This document shows, piece after piece, positions 16,906 through 26,272 of a stretch of DNA of 64,000 nucleotides (positions are counted from its first letter, which is position 1; every line of letters starts with the position of its first letter). Source of the DNA: WLMZ01 sp038227995 (GTDB lineage Bacteria > Actinomycetota > Acidimicrobiia > Acidimicrobiales > Ilumatobacteraceae); the NCBI GenBank assembly GCA_038227995.1, contig JBBRPP010000022.1, forward strand, positions 1 to 64,000, written 5' to 3'. Position numbers and translations under genes: made by a program. The notes beneath the pieces are model-generated. The model did not search any database. It saw only the letters and a list, made by a program, of their open reading frames with translations, and was not told where the DNA came from.

Positions 16906-17787
16906 TCAGGCGGTGACGAGGGGGCGGACGACGCGTTCGAGGAACTCGATCACGGCGGCGTTGAACCGGTCGTTACGGTCGCCGGCGACCATGTGCCCGG
17001 CACCGGCGACATCGAGGACTTCGGCGTGCGGGATCATCGCCTTCAGCTCGGCGGCGCCCTCCACGCTGACGACGTCACTGGCGCCGCCGCGCACCAGCAA
17101 CGTGGGGATGGTGATGTGACGGGCGGCTTCGTCGAGTCGGCCGGCCGGTGTGAAGCGGCCACCCGTCGGCTCGCCGGCCTCGGTCTCACCTTCGATGCGG
17201 TTGAAGAACGCCGGATCCCAATGCCACACCCATTTGCCATCGTCGCGCTGGCGCACGTTCTTGCGCAGACCGGAGACGTCGCGCGGACGCTTGCGGTTCG
17301 GAAGATACGACGCAACGGCGTCCGCGACGTCATCGAGCGAGTCGAAGCCTTCGACACCGAGGCGCATGAATTCGCCGATGCGCTGCACGCCCTCGCGCTC
17401 GAGACGGGGCGTCACGTCGACGAGAACGAGCGCTGACGCGATCGGTGTCTCGGCCTCACCGATGGCGGTCAGCGACGAGAGCCCGCCGAGCGATGCCCCG
17501 ACGAGCACAGGCATGCGGAACTGGCGCGCGACCTCGGCCACATCGGCGGCGAAGCTGTCGAGGTCGTAGATGCCGCCGGGCGACCAGTCGCTCTCGCCGT
17601 GGCCGCGCAGGTCGATGGTGACGGCGTACCAGCCCTTGGCCGCCAGCGCGGTGGCGGCGCCACCCCACGCATGCCGAGTCTGCCCGCCACCGTGCAACAG
17701 CAGCACGGCAGGATCGGCCGGGTCACCGCTCGCCTCGGCAGCGAGTGAGATGCCTCCGGACCCCTTCAACTTCAACACTGTCGGCAC
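16906..17787 (-). CDS. Alpha/beta hydrolase
   Basis: 293 residues. VLLLHGGGQTRHAWGG is the oxyanion motif, GASLGG the nucleophile elbow (Ser about 100) and GAGHMVAGDRND the catalytic His near the C-terminus. Such enzymes act on esters, lactones or peroxides; the family resembles peroxiretinoid/lactone hydrolases, but the substrate is not readable. The start is GTG 17787 with GAGGG upstream. It is divergent from the TetR gene, and the shared 80-bp region contains the palindromic operator, so it is probably a target of that regulator. Confidence 0.83.
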   Translation of the reverse strand: MPTVLKLKGSGGISLAAEASGDPADPAVLLLHGGGQTRHAWGGAATALAAKGWYAVTIDLRGHGESDWSPGGIYDLDSFAADVAEVARQFRMPVLVGASLGGLSSLTAIGEAETPIASALVLVDVTPRLEREGVQRIGEFMRLGVEGFDSLDDVADAVASYLPNRKRPRDVSGLRKNVRQRDDGKWVWHWDPAFFNRIEGETEAGEPTGGRFTPAGRLDEAARHITIPTLLVRGGASDVVSVEGAAELKAMIPHAEVLDVAGAGHMVAGDRNDRFNAAVIEFLERVVRPLVTA

Positions 17788-17805
17788 AGGCTGCCCTCGA
17801 TTCTG

Positions 17806-17811
17806 ATGATA
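17806..17811 (-). promoter_or_regulatory. -10 candidate for the divergent hydrolase
   Basis: On the minus strand TATCAT lies 18 bp before the GTG at 17787. The TetR-type palindrome lies 22 bp upstream of it, around the -35 position. Confidence 0.35.
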
Positions 17812-17832
17812 CGAGAGTCACACTCCCGGATG

Positions 17833-17850
17833 TGAGTGAGAACTCACTCA
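17833..17850. promoter_or_regulatory. Palindromic operator TGAGTGAGAACTCACTCA between TetR and hydrolase
   Basis: An 18-bp palindrome with 8-bp arms around AA. It overlaps the -35 region of the tetR promoter and lies upstream of the -10 candidate of the divergent hydrolase. Size and position are typical of a TetR-family autoregulatory operator. Confidence 0.7.
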
Positions 17851-17855
17851 TACCC

Positions 17856-17861
17856 TACAAT
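17856..17861 (+). promoter_or_regulatory. -10 box (TACAAT) of the leaderless tetR promoter
   Basis: TACAAT is followed by 6 nt and the ATG at 17868, so the mRNA would begin at the start codon. The operator ends 6 bp upstream. Confidence 0.6.
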
Positions 17862-17867
17862 CGTGGG

Positions 17868-18524
17868 ATGCCGCGAAAGAACCCAGACCGCCCTGCGGTG
17901 ATCGAGACACCGCCGCGCAAGTGTCGCGCTCTGCCGATGCCGCCGACCGAACGCCGCGCCGCGATCATCGCCGCCACCCTGCCGCTGCTGCTCGCCCACG
18001 GTCCCACCGTCACGACGCGGCAGATCGCGGAGGCCGCAGGCATCGCCGAAGGCACGATCTTCCGGGTCTTCCCCGACATCGAATCGCTGATCCAGACCGT
18101 GGTCGACTCAGCGTACGATCCCGCCCAGATCGCTGCCGATCTCACCGCGATCAGCGACATCACACCGCTCGATCAGCGGTTGATCGAAGCCGTACGCATC
18201 CTGCAGCGGCGTCTCACCGCCGTCTGGCAACTGACCTCGATGAGCGGCATGCCCAAGCCGCGCACGTTCGGCCCGAACGCCAAGGCCGGCCAGAACGGCA
18301 AGAACAAGATCGACCGGCCCGATGTCCCCGCGCTCGTCGCGCTGTTCGAGCCGGACCGTGACTCGTTGCGTCGCGACCCGGTCGCGGCGGCGCAGCTGCT
18401 ACGCGGGCTCACGCTCGCCGGCAGCCATCCCGGTCTCGTCGCCGACGGCGTGACGATGGACCCTGAAGAAATCGTGTCGGTGCTCCTCGATGGCATGCGC
18501 ACGCACACGCTGGTGGAGGCCTGA
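17868..18524 (+). CDS. TetR-family transcriptional regulator of an ABC exporter operon
   Basis: 218 residues. The N-terminal HTH is clear: TERRAAIIAATLPLLLAHGPTVTTRQIAEAAGIAEGTIFRVFPDIESLI (about residues 27-76). The C-terminal ligand domain is variable and includes a polar stretch (PNAKAGQNGKNK). The 26-residue leader before the HTH is Arg/Pro-rich. The stop shares one base with the ATG of the first ABC subunit (TGATG). Repression of the exporter and of the divergent hydrolase, relieved by an exported compound, is the natural reading. Confidence 0.88.
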   Translation: MPRKNPDRPAVIETPPRKCRALPMPPTERRAAIIAATLPLLLAHGPTVTTRQIAEAAGIAEGTIFRVFPDIESLIQTVVDSAYDPAQIAADLTAISDITPLDQRLIEAVRILQRRLTAVWQLTSMSGMPKPRTFGPNAKAGQNGKNKIDRPDVPALVALFEPDRDSLRRDPVAAAQLLRGLTLAGSHPGLVADGVTMDPEEIVSVLLDGMRTHTLVEA

Positions 18525-20257
18525 TGTTGATCCGATTGCTCCGCGAATACCTGCGCCGCTACAAGCGGCCGCTCGTCGCCGTTCTCATCCTGCAGGCCGC
18601 ACAGACCATCGCTGCCCTCTATCTCCCCAGTCTCAACGCCGACATCATCGACAAGGGCGTCGCGCGCGGCAACACGCACTACATCTGGACCACGGGCGGG
18701 TGGATGATCCTCATCACCCTGCTCCAGATCATCTGCGCAACGGGCGCTGTCTACTTCGGGTCGAAGGCCGCGATGGGCTTCGGCCGCGATGTGCGCAGCG
18801 GCATCTTCCATCAGGTCTCCGACTTCTCGGCTCGCGAGATGGGCCAATTCGGTGCGCCGTCCTTGATCACGCGCATCACCAACGACGTGCAGCAGGTGCA
18901 GATGCTGGTGTTGATGACGTGCACCCTGCTCGTGGCCGCGCCGATCACCGCCATCGGCGGCATCATCATGGCGATCCGCGAAGACGGCGGGCTGTCGTGG
19001 ATCCTCACCGTCAGCATCCCGGTGCTCGTCATCGCGATCTACAACGTGGTGTCGCGGATGGTCCCGCAGTTCCGCATGATGCAGGAGCGGATCGACGGCG
19101 TGAACAAGGTTCTACGCGAGCAGATCACGGGCATCCGCGTGGTGCGTGCGTTCGTTCGTGAGCCCGCCGAGGCCGAGCGCTTTGCCGAAGTCAACGACGA
19201 CCTCACCGACACGGCGCTGCGGGCCGGTCGGCTGCAGGCGTTCATGTTCCCCACCGTGCTGCTCGTTCTCAACACATCCAGTGTCGCTGTGCTGTGGTTC
19301 GGGTCGGGCCGCATCGACAAGGGACAGGTGCAGATCGGCTCGCTGATCGCGTTCCTCAGCTACCTCGCCCAGATCATCATGAGCGTGATGCTGGCCACTT
19401 TCATGGTGATCCTGGTGCCCCGTGCCGCGGTGTGCGCCGAGCGCATCATGGAGGTGCTCGACACGCCGTCGTCGGTCGTGCGCGCCGAAGCCCCCATCAC
19501 CGAGCTGCATCAGTCGGGCACGCTCGAACTTCGCAACGTCGGCTTCCACTACCCGGGTGCTGAGGCTCCGGTGCTCACGGACATCTCCCTCGTCGCGCGG
19601 CCCGGACAGGTGACGGCGATCATCGGCAGCACGGGTTCGGGCAAGACCACGTTGCTCAGCCTGGTGCCGCGACTGTTCGATGCAACGTCGGGGTCGGTGC
19701 TGGTCGACGGTGTCGACGTTCGCGACCTCGACCCAGATGTCCTGTGGAAGCGGATCGGTCTTGTGCCGCAGAAGCCGTACCTGTTCTCCGGAACCGTCGC
19801 CAGCAACCTGCGTTTCGCCGACCCTGATGCCACCGACGAACAGTTGTGGAACGCGCTCGCCATCGCCCAGGCAACTGATTTCGTCTCGGCGATGCCCGGC
19901 AAACTCGATGCCAACATCGCCCAGGGTGGGGCCAGCGTGTCCGGCGGTCAACGGCAGCGGCTTGCCATCGCACGCGCACTCGTGCGCAATCCGGAGATCT
20001 ACCTGTTCGACGACTCGTTCTCTGCGCTCGACCTCGCAACCGACGCGCGGCTGCGGGCCGCGCTCGCGCCACACACCGCCGACGCAACGGTGCTGATCGT
20101 CGCCCAACGAGTGTCGACCATCATCAACGCCGACCAGATCCTGGTGCTCGAGGACGGCCAGACGGTCGGACTCGGCACGCATCACGAACTGCTCGAAACC
20201 TGCGCGACGTATCGAGAGATCGTCGAGTCACAGATGACGGCGGAGGAAGCAGCATGA
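18524..20257 (+). CDS. ABC exporter subunit 1 (TMD-NBD), with degenerate Walker B
   Basis: 577 residues. Six membrane spans (to about residue 310) are followed by a nucleotide-binding domain: Walker A GSTGSGKTT (about 367), signature VSGGQRQR and Walker B IYLFDDS. The catalytic Glu after Walker B is Asp, as in one half of heterodimeric exporters such as TM287/288 and LmrCD. ATP hydrolysis should occur at the composite site made with the partner's Glu. It begins one base inside the tetR stop and overlaps the partner gene by 4 nt (ATGA). Confidence 0.9.
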   Translation: MLIRLLREYLRRYKRPLVAVLILQAAQTIAALYLPSLNADIIDKGVARGNTHYIWTTGGWMILITLLQIICATGAVYFGSKAAMGFGRDVRSGIFHQVSDFSAREMGQFGAPSLITRITNDVQQVQMLVLMTCTLLVAAPITAIGGIIMAIREDGGLSWILTVSIPVLVIAIYNVVSRMVPQFRMMQERIDGVNKVLREQITGIRVVRAFVREPAEAERFAEVNDDLTDTALRAGRLQAFMFPTVLLVLNTSSVAVLWFGSGRIDKGQVQIGSLIAFLSYLAQIIMSVMLATFMVILVPRAAVCAERIMEVLDTPSSVVRAEAPITELHQSGTLELRNVGFHYPGAEAPVLTDISLVARPGQVTAIIGSTGSGKTTLLSLVPRLFDATSGSVLVDGVDVRDLDPDVLWKRIGLVPQKPYLFSGTVASNLRFADPDATDEQLWNALAIAQATDFVSAMPGKLDANIAQGGASVSGGQRQRLAIARALVRNPEIYLFDDSFSALDLATDARLRAALAPHTADATVLIVAQRVSTIINADQILVLEDGQTVGLGTHHELLETCATYREIVESQMTAEEAA

Positions 20258-22158
20258 GCAACTCGACCGACCACCGTCCCGGCAGCGATGCCGCCGACGA
20301 CAACGATGACGACTACGTCCGTCCACCGGATGCGCGGCCGGCGGCGACACCCGGTCCGATGCGTGCGATCGGCATGCCGGCCGAGAAGTCGAAGGATTTC
20401 GGTGGCTCGACCAAGCGCCTGCTGGCCCGCATGCGGGTCGAGCGTGGCCGCACCATCGCGGTGTTGTGCCTCGCGCTGGTCAGCGTCACGATGACGGTGC
20501 TCGGGCCGAAGATCCTCGGCCACGGCACCGACATCATCGTCGACGCCATCCGGCACCGTCACAAGATCGACTTCCCCAAGCTGCGCGGCGTGCTCGTCAC
20601 CGTGATCTGCCTCTACATCGGCGCCGCGATCCTGTCGTATCTGCAGTCGTACACGTTGGCCGGCGTCGTGCAGCGCACCATGTTCCGGATGCGGTCCGAC
20701 GTCGAGGACAAGCTCAACCGCCTGCCACTGAGCTACATCGACGGCCAGCCGCGTGGCGATCTGCTCAGCCGCGTCACGAACGACATCGACAACATCTCGC
20801 AGAGCCTGCAACAGACACTCAGCCAGGCGCTCACATCGGTGCTGACCCTCATCGGCGTGCTGGTGATGATGTTCGTCATCTCACCGGTGCTGGCCGTCGT
20901 CGCCGCGATCACCATCCCGGCATCGCTGCTGATCATCCGCTTCGTCACCGGCAAGTCGAAGAAGCGATTCGTCGCCCAATGGCGCCACACCGGCACCTTG
21001 AACGCGCAGATCGAGGAAGCATTCTCCGGCCACGCGCTGGTGAAGGTCTTCGGCCAACAGCACGATGTCGAGGCGCGGTTCCGCGACAAGAACGACGAAC
21101 TGTACGAGGCCAGCTTCGGCGCGCAGTTCATCTCCGGCTGCATCCAGCCGGCGATGATGTTCCTCGGCAACCTCAACTACGTCGCCATTGCGGTGATCGG
21201 TGGGCTGCGCGTGTCGTCGGGTGCGATGAGCCTTGGCGACGTGCAGGCCTTCATCCAGTACTCGCGCCAATTCACCCAGCCGCTGACGCAGTTGGCATCG
21301 ATGGCCAACGTGCTGCAGTCCGGGGTGGCGTCGGCCGAACGCGTCTTCGAACTGCTCGACGCCCCAGAGCAGAGCCCCGACCCCGAGTTGCCCGAGAGCG
21401 ATCTCTCGCCGCGCGGCCGTGTCGAGTTCGAACACGTCGCGTTCTCGTACGACCCGAAGAACCCGCTCATCACCGACCTCTCGTTCGTCGCTGAACCCGG
21501 ACAGACGATCGCGATCGTCGGGCCGACGGGCGCTGGCAAGACGACGCTCGTCAACCTGATCATGCGCTTCTACGAACTGGGCGGCGGACGCATCACGCTC
21601 GACGGGCACAACATCGCCGACATGACCCGCCACGATCTGCGTGCGAACGTCGGCATGGTGCTGCAGGACACGTGGTTGTTCGGCGGCACGATCCGCGACA
21701 ACATCCGCTACGGCAACCTCGACAGCACCGAGGAACAGATCCTCGAAGCGGCACGCGCCACCTACGTCGACCGGTTCGTGCACTCGCTACCGAACGGCTA
21801 CGACACGTTGATCGACGACGAGGGCGGCACGGTCAGCGCGGGCGAGAAGCAGTTGTTGACGATCGCCAGGGCGTTCCTCGCCGACCCCGCGATCCTGATC
21901 CTCGACGAGGCCACCAGCTCGGTCGACACTCGCACCGAAGTGTTGATCCAGAAGGCGATGGCTGCGCTGCGTTCACAGCGCACCAGCTTCGTGATCGCCC
22001 ACCGGCTCTCGACGATCCGCGACGCCGATCTGATCCTGGTGATGAACTCCGGCAACATCGTCGAACAGGGCACCCACGAAGAACTGCTGCATCAGCAGGG
22101 TGCGTACTACAAGCTCTACAACGCCCAGTTCGCAGCCCCGGCGACCGAGGTCCAGTGA
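20254..22158 (+). CDS. ABC exporter subunit 2 (TMD-NBD), catalytic half
   Basis: 634 residues. A hydrophilic, acidic N-terminal tail of about 45 residues precedes six membrane spans. The NBD has Walker A GPTGAGKTT (about 423), signature VSAGEKQ (departing from LSGGQ) and Walker B ILILDEATSSVD with the catalytic Glu, then the switch His in IAHRLST. A canonical Glu here, with a deviant signature, complements the degenerate Walker B of subunit 1. The two form one heterodimeric drug or lipid exporter. Substrate unknown. Confidence 0.92.
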   Translation: MSNSTDHRPGSDAADDNDDDYVRPPDARPAATPGPMRAIGMPAEKSKDFGGSTKRLLARMRVERGRTIAVLCLALVSVTMTVLGPKILGHGTDIIVDAIRHRHKIDFPKLRGVLVTVICLYIGAAILSYLQSYTLAGVVQRTMFRMRSDVEDKLNRLPLSYIDGQPRGDLLSRVTNDIDNISQSLQQTLSQALTSVLTLIGVLVMMFVISPVLAVVAAITIPASLLIIRFVTGKSKKRFVAQWRHTGTLNAQIEEAFSGHALVKVFGQQHDVEARFRDKNDELYEASFGAQFISGCIQPAMMFLGNLNYVAIAVIGGLRVSSGAMSLGDVQAFIQYSRQFTQPLTQLASMANVLQSGVASAERVFELLDAPEQSPDPELPESDLSPRGRVEFEHVAFSYDPKNPLITDLSFVAEPGQTIAIVGPTGAGKTTLVNLIMRFYELGGGRITLDGHNIADMTRHDLRANVGMVLQDTWLFGGTIRDNIRYGNLDSTEEQILEAARATYVDRFVHSLPNGYDTLIDDEGGTVSAGEKQLLTIARAFLADPAILILDEATSSVDTRTEVLIQKAMAALRSQRTSFVIAHRLSTIRDADLILVMNSGNIVEQGTHEELLHQQGAYYKLYNAQFAAPATEVQ

Positions 22159-22178
22159 CGCACCGGGGTCACCAGGGG

Positions 22179-22184
22179 TAAGGT
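22179..22184 (+). promoter_or_regulatory. -10 box of a leaderless promoter for the aldo/keto reductase
   Basis: TAAGGT, then 6 nt, then ATG 22191. This gives the reductase its own start site separate from the exporter operon 32 bp upstream. Confidence 0.5.
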
Positions 22185-22190
22185 CACGCG

Positions 22191-23072
22191 ATGACCACAT
22201 CTCAGTCTTTCGGCCGCACCGGACACGACAGCTACCGAGTCATCTTCGGCGCCGCGGCACTCGGTGCGATGCGTCAGGATCGTGCCGATCGCGTGCTCGA
22301 AACGGTGCATGCATCACCGATCAACCACCTCGACACGGCAGCGTCGTATGGCGAGTCAGAGTTGCGCCTGCAGCCGTTCCTGGCCGACCATCGCGACGAG
22401 TACTTCCTCGCAACCAAGACCGGCACCCGGTCTGGTAGCGGGGCACGGCGCGAACTCGAGCTCTCGTTGCAGCGGCTCGGGGTCGACTCGGTCGATCTGA
22501 TCCAGCTCCACAACCTGGTCGAACCCGACGAGTGGGACGAAGCGTTCGCGCCAGGCGGCGCGGTCGAAGCGTTGGCAGCCGCGCGCGACGAAGGGCTGGC
22601 CCGCAACATCGGCGTCACCGGTCACGGTGTGCGCATCGCCGACATGCACCTGCGCAGCCTCGCCGCGTTCGACTTCGCCTCGGTGTTGCTGCCGTACAAC
22701 TTCACGATGATGCAGAACACGGCGTACCGCGACTCGTTCGAGCAACTGATGACGGTGTGCGCCGATCGCAACGTCGCGGTGCAGACCATCAAGTCCGTCG
22801 CCCGTGGCCGGTGGCCCGAGGACTCCACCGAGGCGCACTACTCGTGGTACCGGGCGTTGCCGGCCGGCGAAGCGTTGGGTCGAGCCGTTGCCTTTGCGTT
22901 GGCGCGCACGCAGGTCTTCGTCAACACATCCAGCGATGCGCGGCTGCTGCAGCCGATGCTCGACGCCGCAGCCTCGAGCGCACCAGCACCGACCGACGCC
23001 GAACTGGAAGCCGACATCGCCGAACAGAACATCACGCCACTGTTCGACGGCGGCGACCTCGAACGGATCTGA
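22191..23072 (+). CDS. Aldo/keto reductase
   Basis: 293 residues. The catalytic tetrad is visible: Asp in NHLDTAASYG, Tyr in the same segment, Lys in FLATKTG and His in LIQLHN. The remainder follows the TIM-barrel family, including IKSVARGRWP and AFALARTQVFVNTSSD. NAD(P)H reduces a carbonyl; the substrate is unknown. The gene sits between the exporter operon and phhA but has its own promoter, so membership in either group is not certain. Confidence 0.85.
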   Translation: MTTSQSFGRTGHDSYRVIFGAAALGAMRQDRADRVLETVHASPINHLDTAASYGESELRLQPFLADHRDEYFLATKTGTRSGSGARRELELSLQRLGVDSVDLIQLHNLVEPDEWDEAFAPGGAVEALAAARDEGLARNIGVTGHGVRIADMHLRSLAAFDFASVLLPYNFTMMQNTAYRDSFEQLMTVCADRNVAVQTIKSVARGRWPEDSTEAHYSWYRALPAGEALGRAVAFALARTQVFVNTSSDARLLQPMLDAAASSAPAPTDAELEADIAEQNITPLFDGGDLERI

Positions 23073-23135
23073 ACGATCAGAGCCGGCCCACGATCCCCCT
23101 CGACACGATCGTCGGCAGATGTCACGCTGGAGCGG

Positions 23136-23963
23136 ATGGATACGGTTCGCCTCGAAGGTCAGCTCGATCATCCTGGATTGATCGACCCGGCGTATCTCGC
23201 TCGTCGCGAGACGATCGCGGCCGCTTCGCGTGACCTGGGTCCGCATGACGATCCGCAGCCGATCGACTACACCCTGGCCGAGAACGAGGTGTGGCACACG
23301 GTCAGCGCCGCGCTCGCCGACCTTCACGACGAGTACGCCGCCGACGAGTACCGGCGCGGTGCGGCGGCGCTGGGCCTTCCGACCGATCGCGTGCCACAAC
23401 TGGCGTGGGTCTCGAACCGGCTCGAGTCGTTGACCGGGTGGCGGGTTCGGGCCGTGCCAGGGCTGGTGCCGACCCGCACGTTCTACGGCGCGCTGGCCGA
23501 CAGGACGTTCCTCTCGACCCAGTACGTGCGCCACCCGTCGGTGCCGTTCTACACGCCCGAGCCCGACATCATCCACGAGCTCATCGGGCACGTGAACGCG
23601 TTGGCGTCGCCGCGGATGGCTGCGCTCTACGAGGCCGCCGGCCGCGCCAGCCTGCTCGCCACCGACGCCGACGCGCTCGAACGGTTTAGCCGCGTGTTCT
23701 GGTTCACGCTCGAGTTCGGAGTGGTGGCCGAGCGCGACGCGCTCCGGACGTACGGCGCGGGTCTGCTCAGCTCGTTCGGCGAGATCGAGGCGTTCCGCAA
23801 TGCGGAGATCAGACCGTTCGACACTGCTGCGATGGAATCGTTCGACTACGACATCAATCGCTTCCAGGACGTGCTGTTCTCGTCGGCGTCGTTCGCCGCC
23901 GCCGAGTCAGCACTCACCGAGTACTTCAGCGAGCCCACGACCACGGGTAGTCCGGGTCGCTGA
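23136..23963 (+). CDS. phhA: Phenylalanine 4-monooxygenase
   Basis: 275 residues, the size of the bacterial single-domain enzyme. The iron site is DIIHELIGHV (two His, 2-His part) with the Glu of WFTLEFGV. Supporting segments are WVSNRLESLTGWRVRAVPGLVPTRTFYGALA and STQYVRHPSVPFYTPEPD. It hydroxylates phenylalanine to tyrosine with tetrahydropterin and O2. It lies opposite the tyrosine-degradation genes, whose first intermediate it supplies. Its 3' end overlaps the 3' end of hmgA by 38 bp on the other strand. Confidence 0.93.
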   Translation: MDTVRLEGQLDHPGLIDPAYLARRETIAAASRDLGPHDDPQPIDYTLAENEVWHTVSAALADLHDEYAADEYRRGAAALGLPTDRVPQLAWVSNRLESLTGWRVRAVPGLVPTRTFYGALADRTFLSTQYVRHPSVPFYTPEPDIIHELIGHVNALASPRMAALYEAAGRASLLATDADALERFSRVFWFTLEFGVVAERDALRTYGAGLLSSFGEIEAFRNAEIRPFDTAAMESFDYDINRFQDVLFSSASFAAAESALTEYFSEPTTTGSPGR

Positions 23964-25083
23964 TCCCCAGTGCCGCGTCCGTGAGTCCGAGGGGGCTGAA
24001 GGCGTCGAGCATCACTGCGGTCTCGGCGGTGCGATCGACGGCAATGCTGCGCTCGAAGCTGCCGGGCTGGGGTCCGTGGACGAATCCCGCCGGGTGCATG
24101 CTGATCGAGCCGACACCGATGCCTGACCCGGCGCGGCTCATGAAGTCGCCACCGGAGTAGAACAGCACCTCGTCGGTGTCGACGTTGGCGTGGTGATACG
24201 GGACCCTCACCGCGTCGGGGTCGAAGTCGAACAGCCGCGGTACGAAGCTGCAGATGACGAAGCCGGACCCGGCGAACGTCTGGTGCACCGGCGGAGGCTG
24301 GTGGATGCGCCCGACGATCGGTTCGAAGTCGTGGATGTTCAGCGCCCACGGATACAGGCAGCCGTCCCAACCGACGACGTCGAACGGGTGGTCGCGGTGC
24401 ACGTGAACGGACAACCCGCCACGAGTGCGCACGATGACCGGGACGTCCTGGCCGTCGACCATCAGCGGCGAGCCGGAAGGGCCGCGCTGATCGCGCTCGC
24501 TGAACGGCGCGCCCTCCACCAGTTGTCCGGCGGCGTTGACATATCTGGCTGGCACGTTGATGTGACCGCGACCGGCGATCACGAGCAGCTCGGCGTGACC
24601 GGTGATCACCCAGCGATGGGTTGTCGACATCGGCACGACGACGTAGTCGCCGGCACCGACCACCATCGCTCCGAACACGCTCTCCAGCACTGCGTCGCCG
24701 GACTGCACGTAGATCAGCTCGTCACCGATCGCGTTGCGGTACAGCGAACTCGTTTCCGATGCAACAACCCACTCGATCGACACATCAGCGTTGCCCAGCA
24801 GTGGCTGGCGGTCGAGCACGGCGTCTCCTCTGCCCGTCGCGACGAGTTGAGCCGTGCGGAGGTGGTGCGGTCGCAGCGGCATGTTCTCCCGGAATTCGGG
24901 CCGCGCCGTCTCCACCGGTTCGATGCGCACGATCGCGCTCGGCGATCGCCGGTGGTAGAGCAACGCGGAGGCGCCGGAGAAGCCCTCGATGCCCATCAAC
25001 TCCTCGGGTGTGACCGCGCCGTCGACGCGGTGCACGGTGTGGCGCTTGCGGGGTACGTCGCCGACGCTGCGGTAGTACGGCAT
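23926..25083 (-). CDS. hmgA: Homogentisate 1,2-dioxygenase
   Basis: 385 residues, shorter than the 430-440 of proteobacterial enzymes. The metal site region VPYHHANVDTDEVLFY and HPAGFVHGPQPGSFE is present near the C-terminus, with NIHDFEPIVGRIHQPPPVHQ before it. It opens the ring of homogentisate to maleylacetoacetate. It is the last gene of the hppD-aminotransferase-fahA-hmgA run on the minus strand and begins 1 bp after the fahA stop. Confidence 0.92.
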   Translation of the reverse strand: MPYYRSVGDVPRKRHTVHRVDGAVTPEELMGIEGFSGASALLYHRRSPSAIVRIEPVETARPEFRENMPLRPHHLRTAQLVATGRGDAVLDRQPLLGNADVSIEWVVASETSSLYRNAIGDELIYVQSGDAVLESVFGAMVVGAGDYVVVPMSTTHRWVITGHAELLVIAGRGHINVPARYVNAAGQLVEGAPFSERDQRGPSGSPLMVDGQDVPVIVRTRGGLSVHVHRDHPFDVVGWDGCLYPWALNIHDFEPIVGRIHQPPPVHQTFAGSGFVICSFVPRLFDFDPDAVRVPYHHANVDTDEVLFYSGGDFMSRAGSGIGVGSISMHPAGFVHGPQPGSFERSIAVDRTAETAVMLDAFSPLGLTDAALGISDPDYPWSWAR

Positions 25084-25084
25084 C

Positions 25085-26272
25085 TCAGACTCCTCTCGAT
25101 GGCGTTGGATGGATCGTGCCGGTGACCTCGCCGAAGCCGATGCGCGGGCGGCCGTCAGCGCCGCCGCAGTGACCGCGCATCGTCACGGTGTCGCCGTCGT
25201 GCAGGAACGAGCGGGTCGTGCCATCGGAGAGCGTGATCGGCTCGGCGCCGCGCCACGTCAGTTCGATCATGCTGCCGCGCTCGCCCGGGTTCGGACCGCT
25301 GACCGTGCCCGACCCGTACAGATCGCCGGTGCGCGTGGTGGCGCCGTTGACGGTGATGTGAGCGAGTTGCTGGGCGAAGGTCCAATACATGCCGGCGAAC
25401 GTTGTCGCGGTGATTCGCTCGCCGTTGAGATCGGCGGACAGATCGAGGTCGAGCGCCCAGGGGCGACGAGCGTGGAGATACGGATCCGGCTCGGGTTCCT
25501 GCTGCGGAGGCTGCACGAGGAACGGACGCAACGCATCGATCGTGACGACCCACGGTGAGATGCTGGTCGCGAAGCTCTTGGCCAGGTTCGGCCCGAGCGG
25601 CTGGTACTCGTACGACTGGACGTCGCGCGCCGACCAGTCGTTGAGCAGCACCACGCCGAACACGTGCAGATCCGCGTCGTCTGCCGCAATGCGGGTCGTC
25701 GGCGGGCCGCCGACGAGGAAGCCGACCTCCAACTCGAAGTCGAGTGCGGCGGTGGGCACCAGCCTCGGCCGGCCGCCGGTCGGGTCGGGCACCAGACCCT
25801 CGGGCCGCGTGATCGGCGTACCGCTGGCGACGATGGTCCCCGACCGGCCGTGATACCCAACCGGCAGCTGACGCCAGTTGGCGAGCAACGGTTCGGTGCC
25901 CGGGCGCAGGATCTTGCCAAGGTTCGTCGCGTGATGGATCGACGAGTAGAAGTCGACGTAGTCGCCCACTGCAACCGGCATCAGCACGTCGACGTCGGCA
26001 AGCGGATGAAGCAGATCGGGCCGATCCACGCCATCCAGCAGTTCGGCGGCGCGTCGTCGGATCTCGAAACCACGGCCGGATTCCATCAACGCGTTCAGCG
26101 CTGGTTGCATCGTCAACGCCGGCTCGATGTCGGCAGCGGCCAGATCGAGGACGTGATCGCCGATGCGCACCACCACGCGGGGCGGGCCACCGCTGCGCGG
26201 ACGCACGACACCGAACGGAAGGTTCTCGATCGGGAAATCCGAGTCGGCCGGCACCGGCACCCACGGGCTCAC
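25085..26272 (-). CDS. fahA: Fumarylacetoacetase
   Basis: 395 residues. The N-terminal SH3-like part is followed by the catalytic domain: DYVDFYSSIHHATNLGKI (metal Asp and catalytic His), FELEVGF (two Glu ligands), NDWSARDVQSYEYQPLGP (Asp ligand) and AKSFATS. It cleaves fumarylacetoacetate to fumarate and acetoacetate. The start is GTG 26272, which overlaps the aminotransferase stop (GTGA); the longer frame from 26308 would lie inside that gene. The isomerase that normally feeds it (maiA) is not seen in the window. Confidence 0.93.
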   Translation of the reverse strand: MSPWVPVPADSDFPIENLPFGVVRPRSGGPPRVVVRIGDHVLDLAAADIEPALTMQPALNALMESGRGFEIRRRAAELLDGVDRPDLLHPLADVDVLMPVAVGDYVDFYSSIHHATNLGKILRPGTEPLLANWRQLPVGYHGRSGTIVASGTPITRPEGLVPDPTGGRPRLVPTAALDFELEVGFLVGGPPTTRIAADDADLHVFGVVLLNDWSARDVQSYEYQPLGPNLAKSFATSISPWVVTIDALRPFLVQPPQQEPEPDPYLHARRPWALDLDLSADLNGERITATTFAGMYWTFAQQLAHITVNGATTRTGDLYGSGTVSGPNPGERGSMIELTWRGAEPITLSDGTTRSFLHDGDTVTMRGHCGGADGRPRIGFGEVTGTIHPTPSRGV

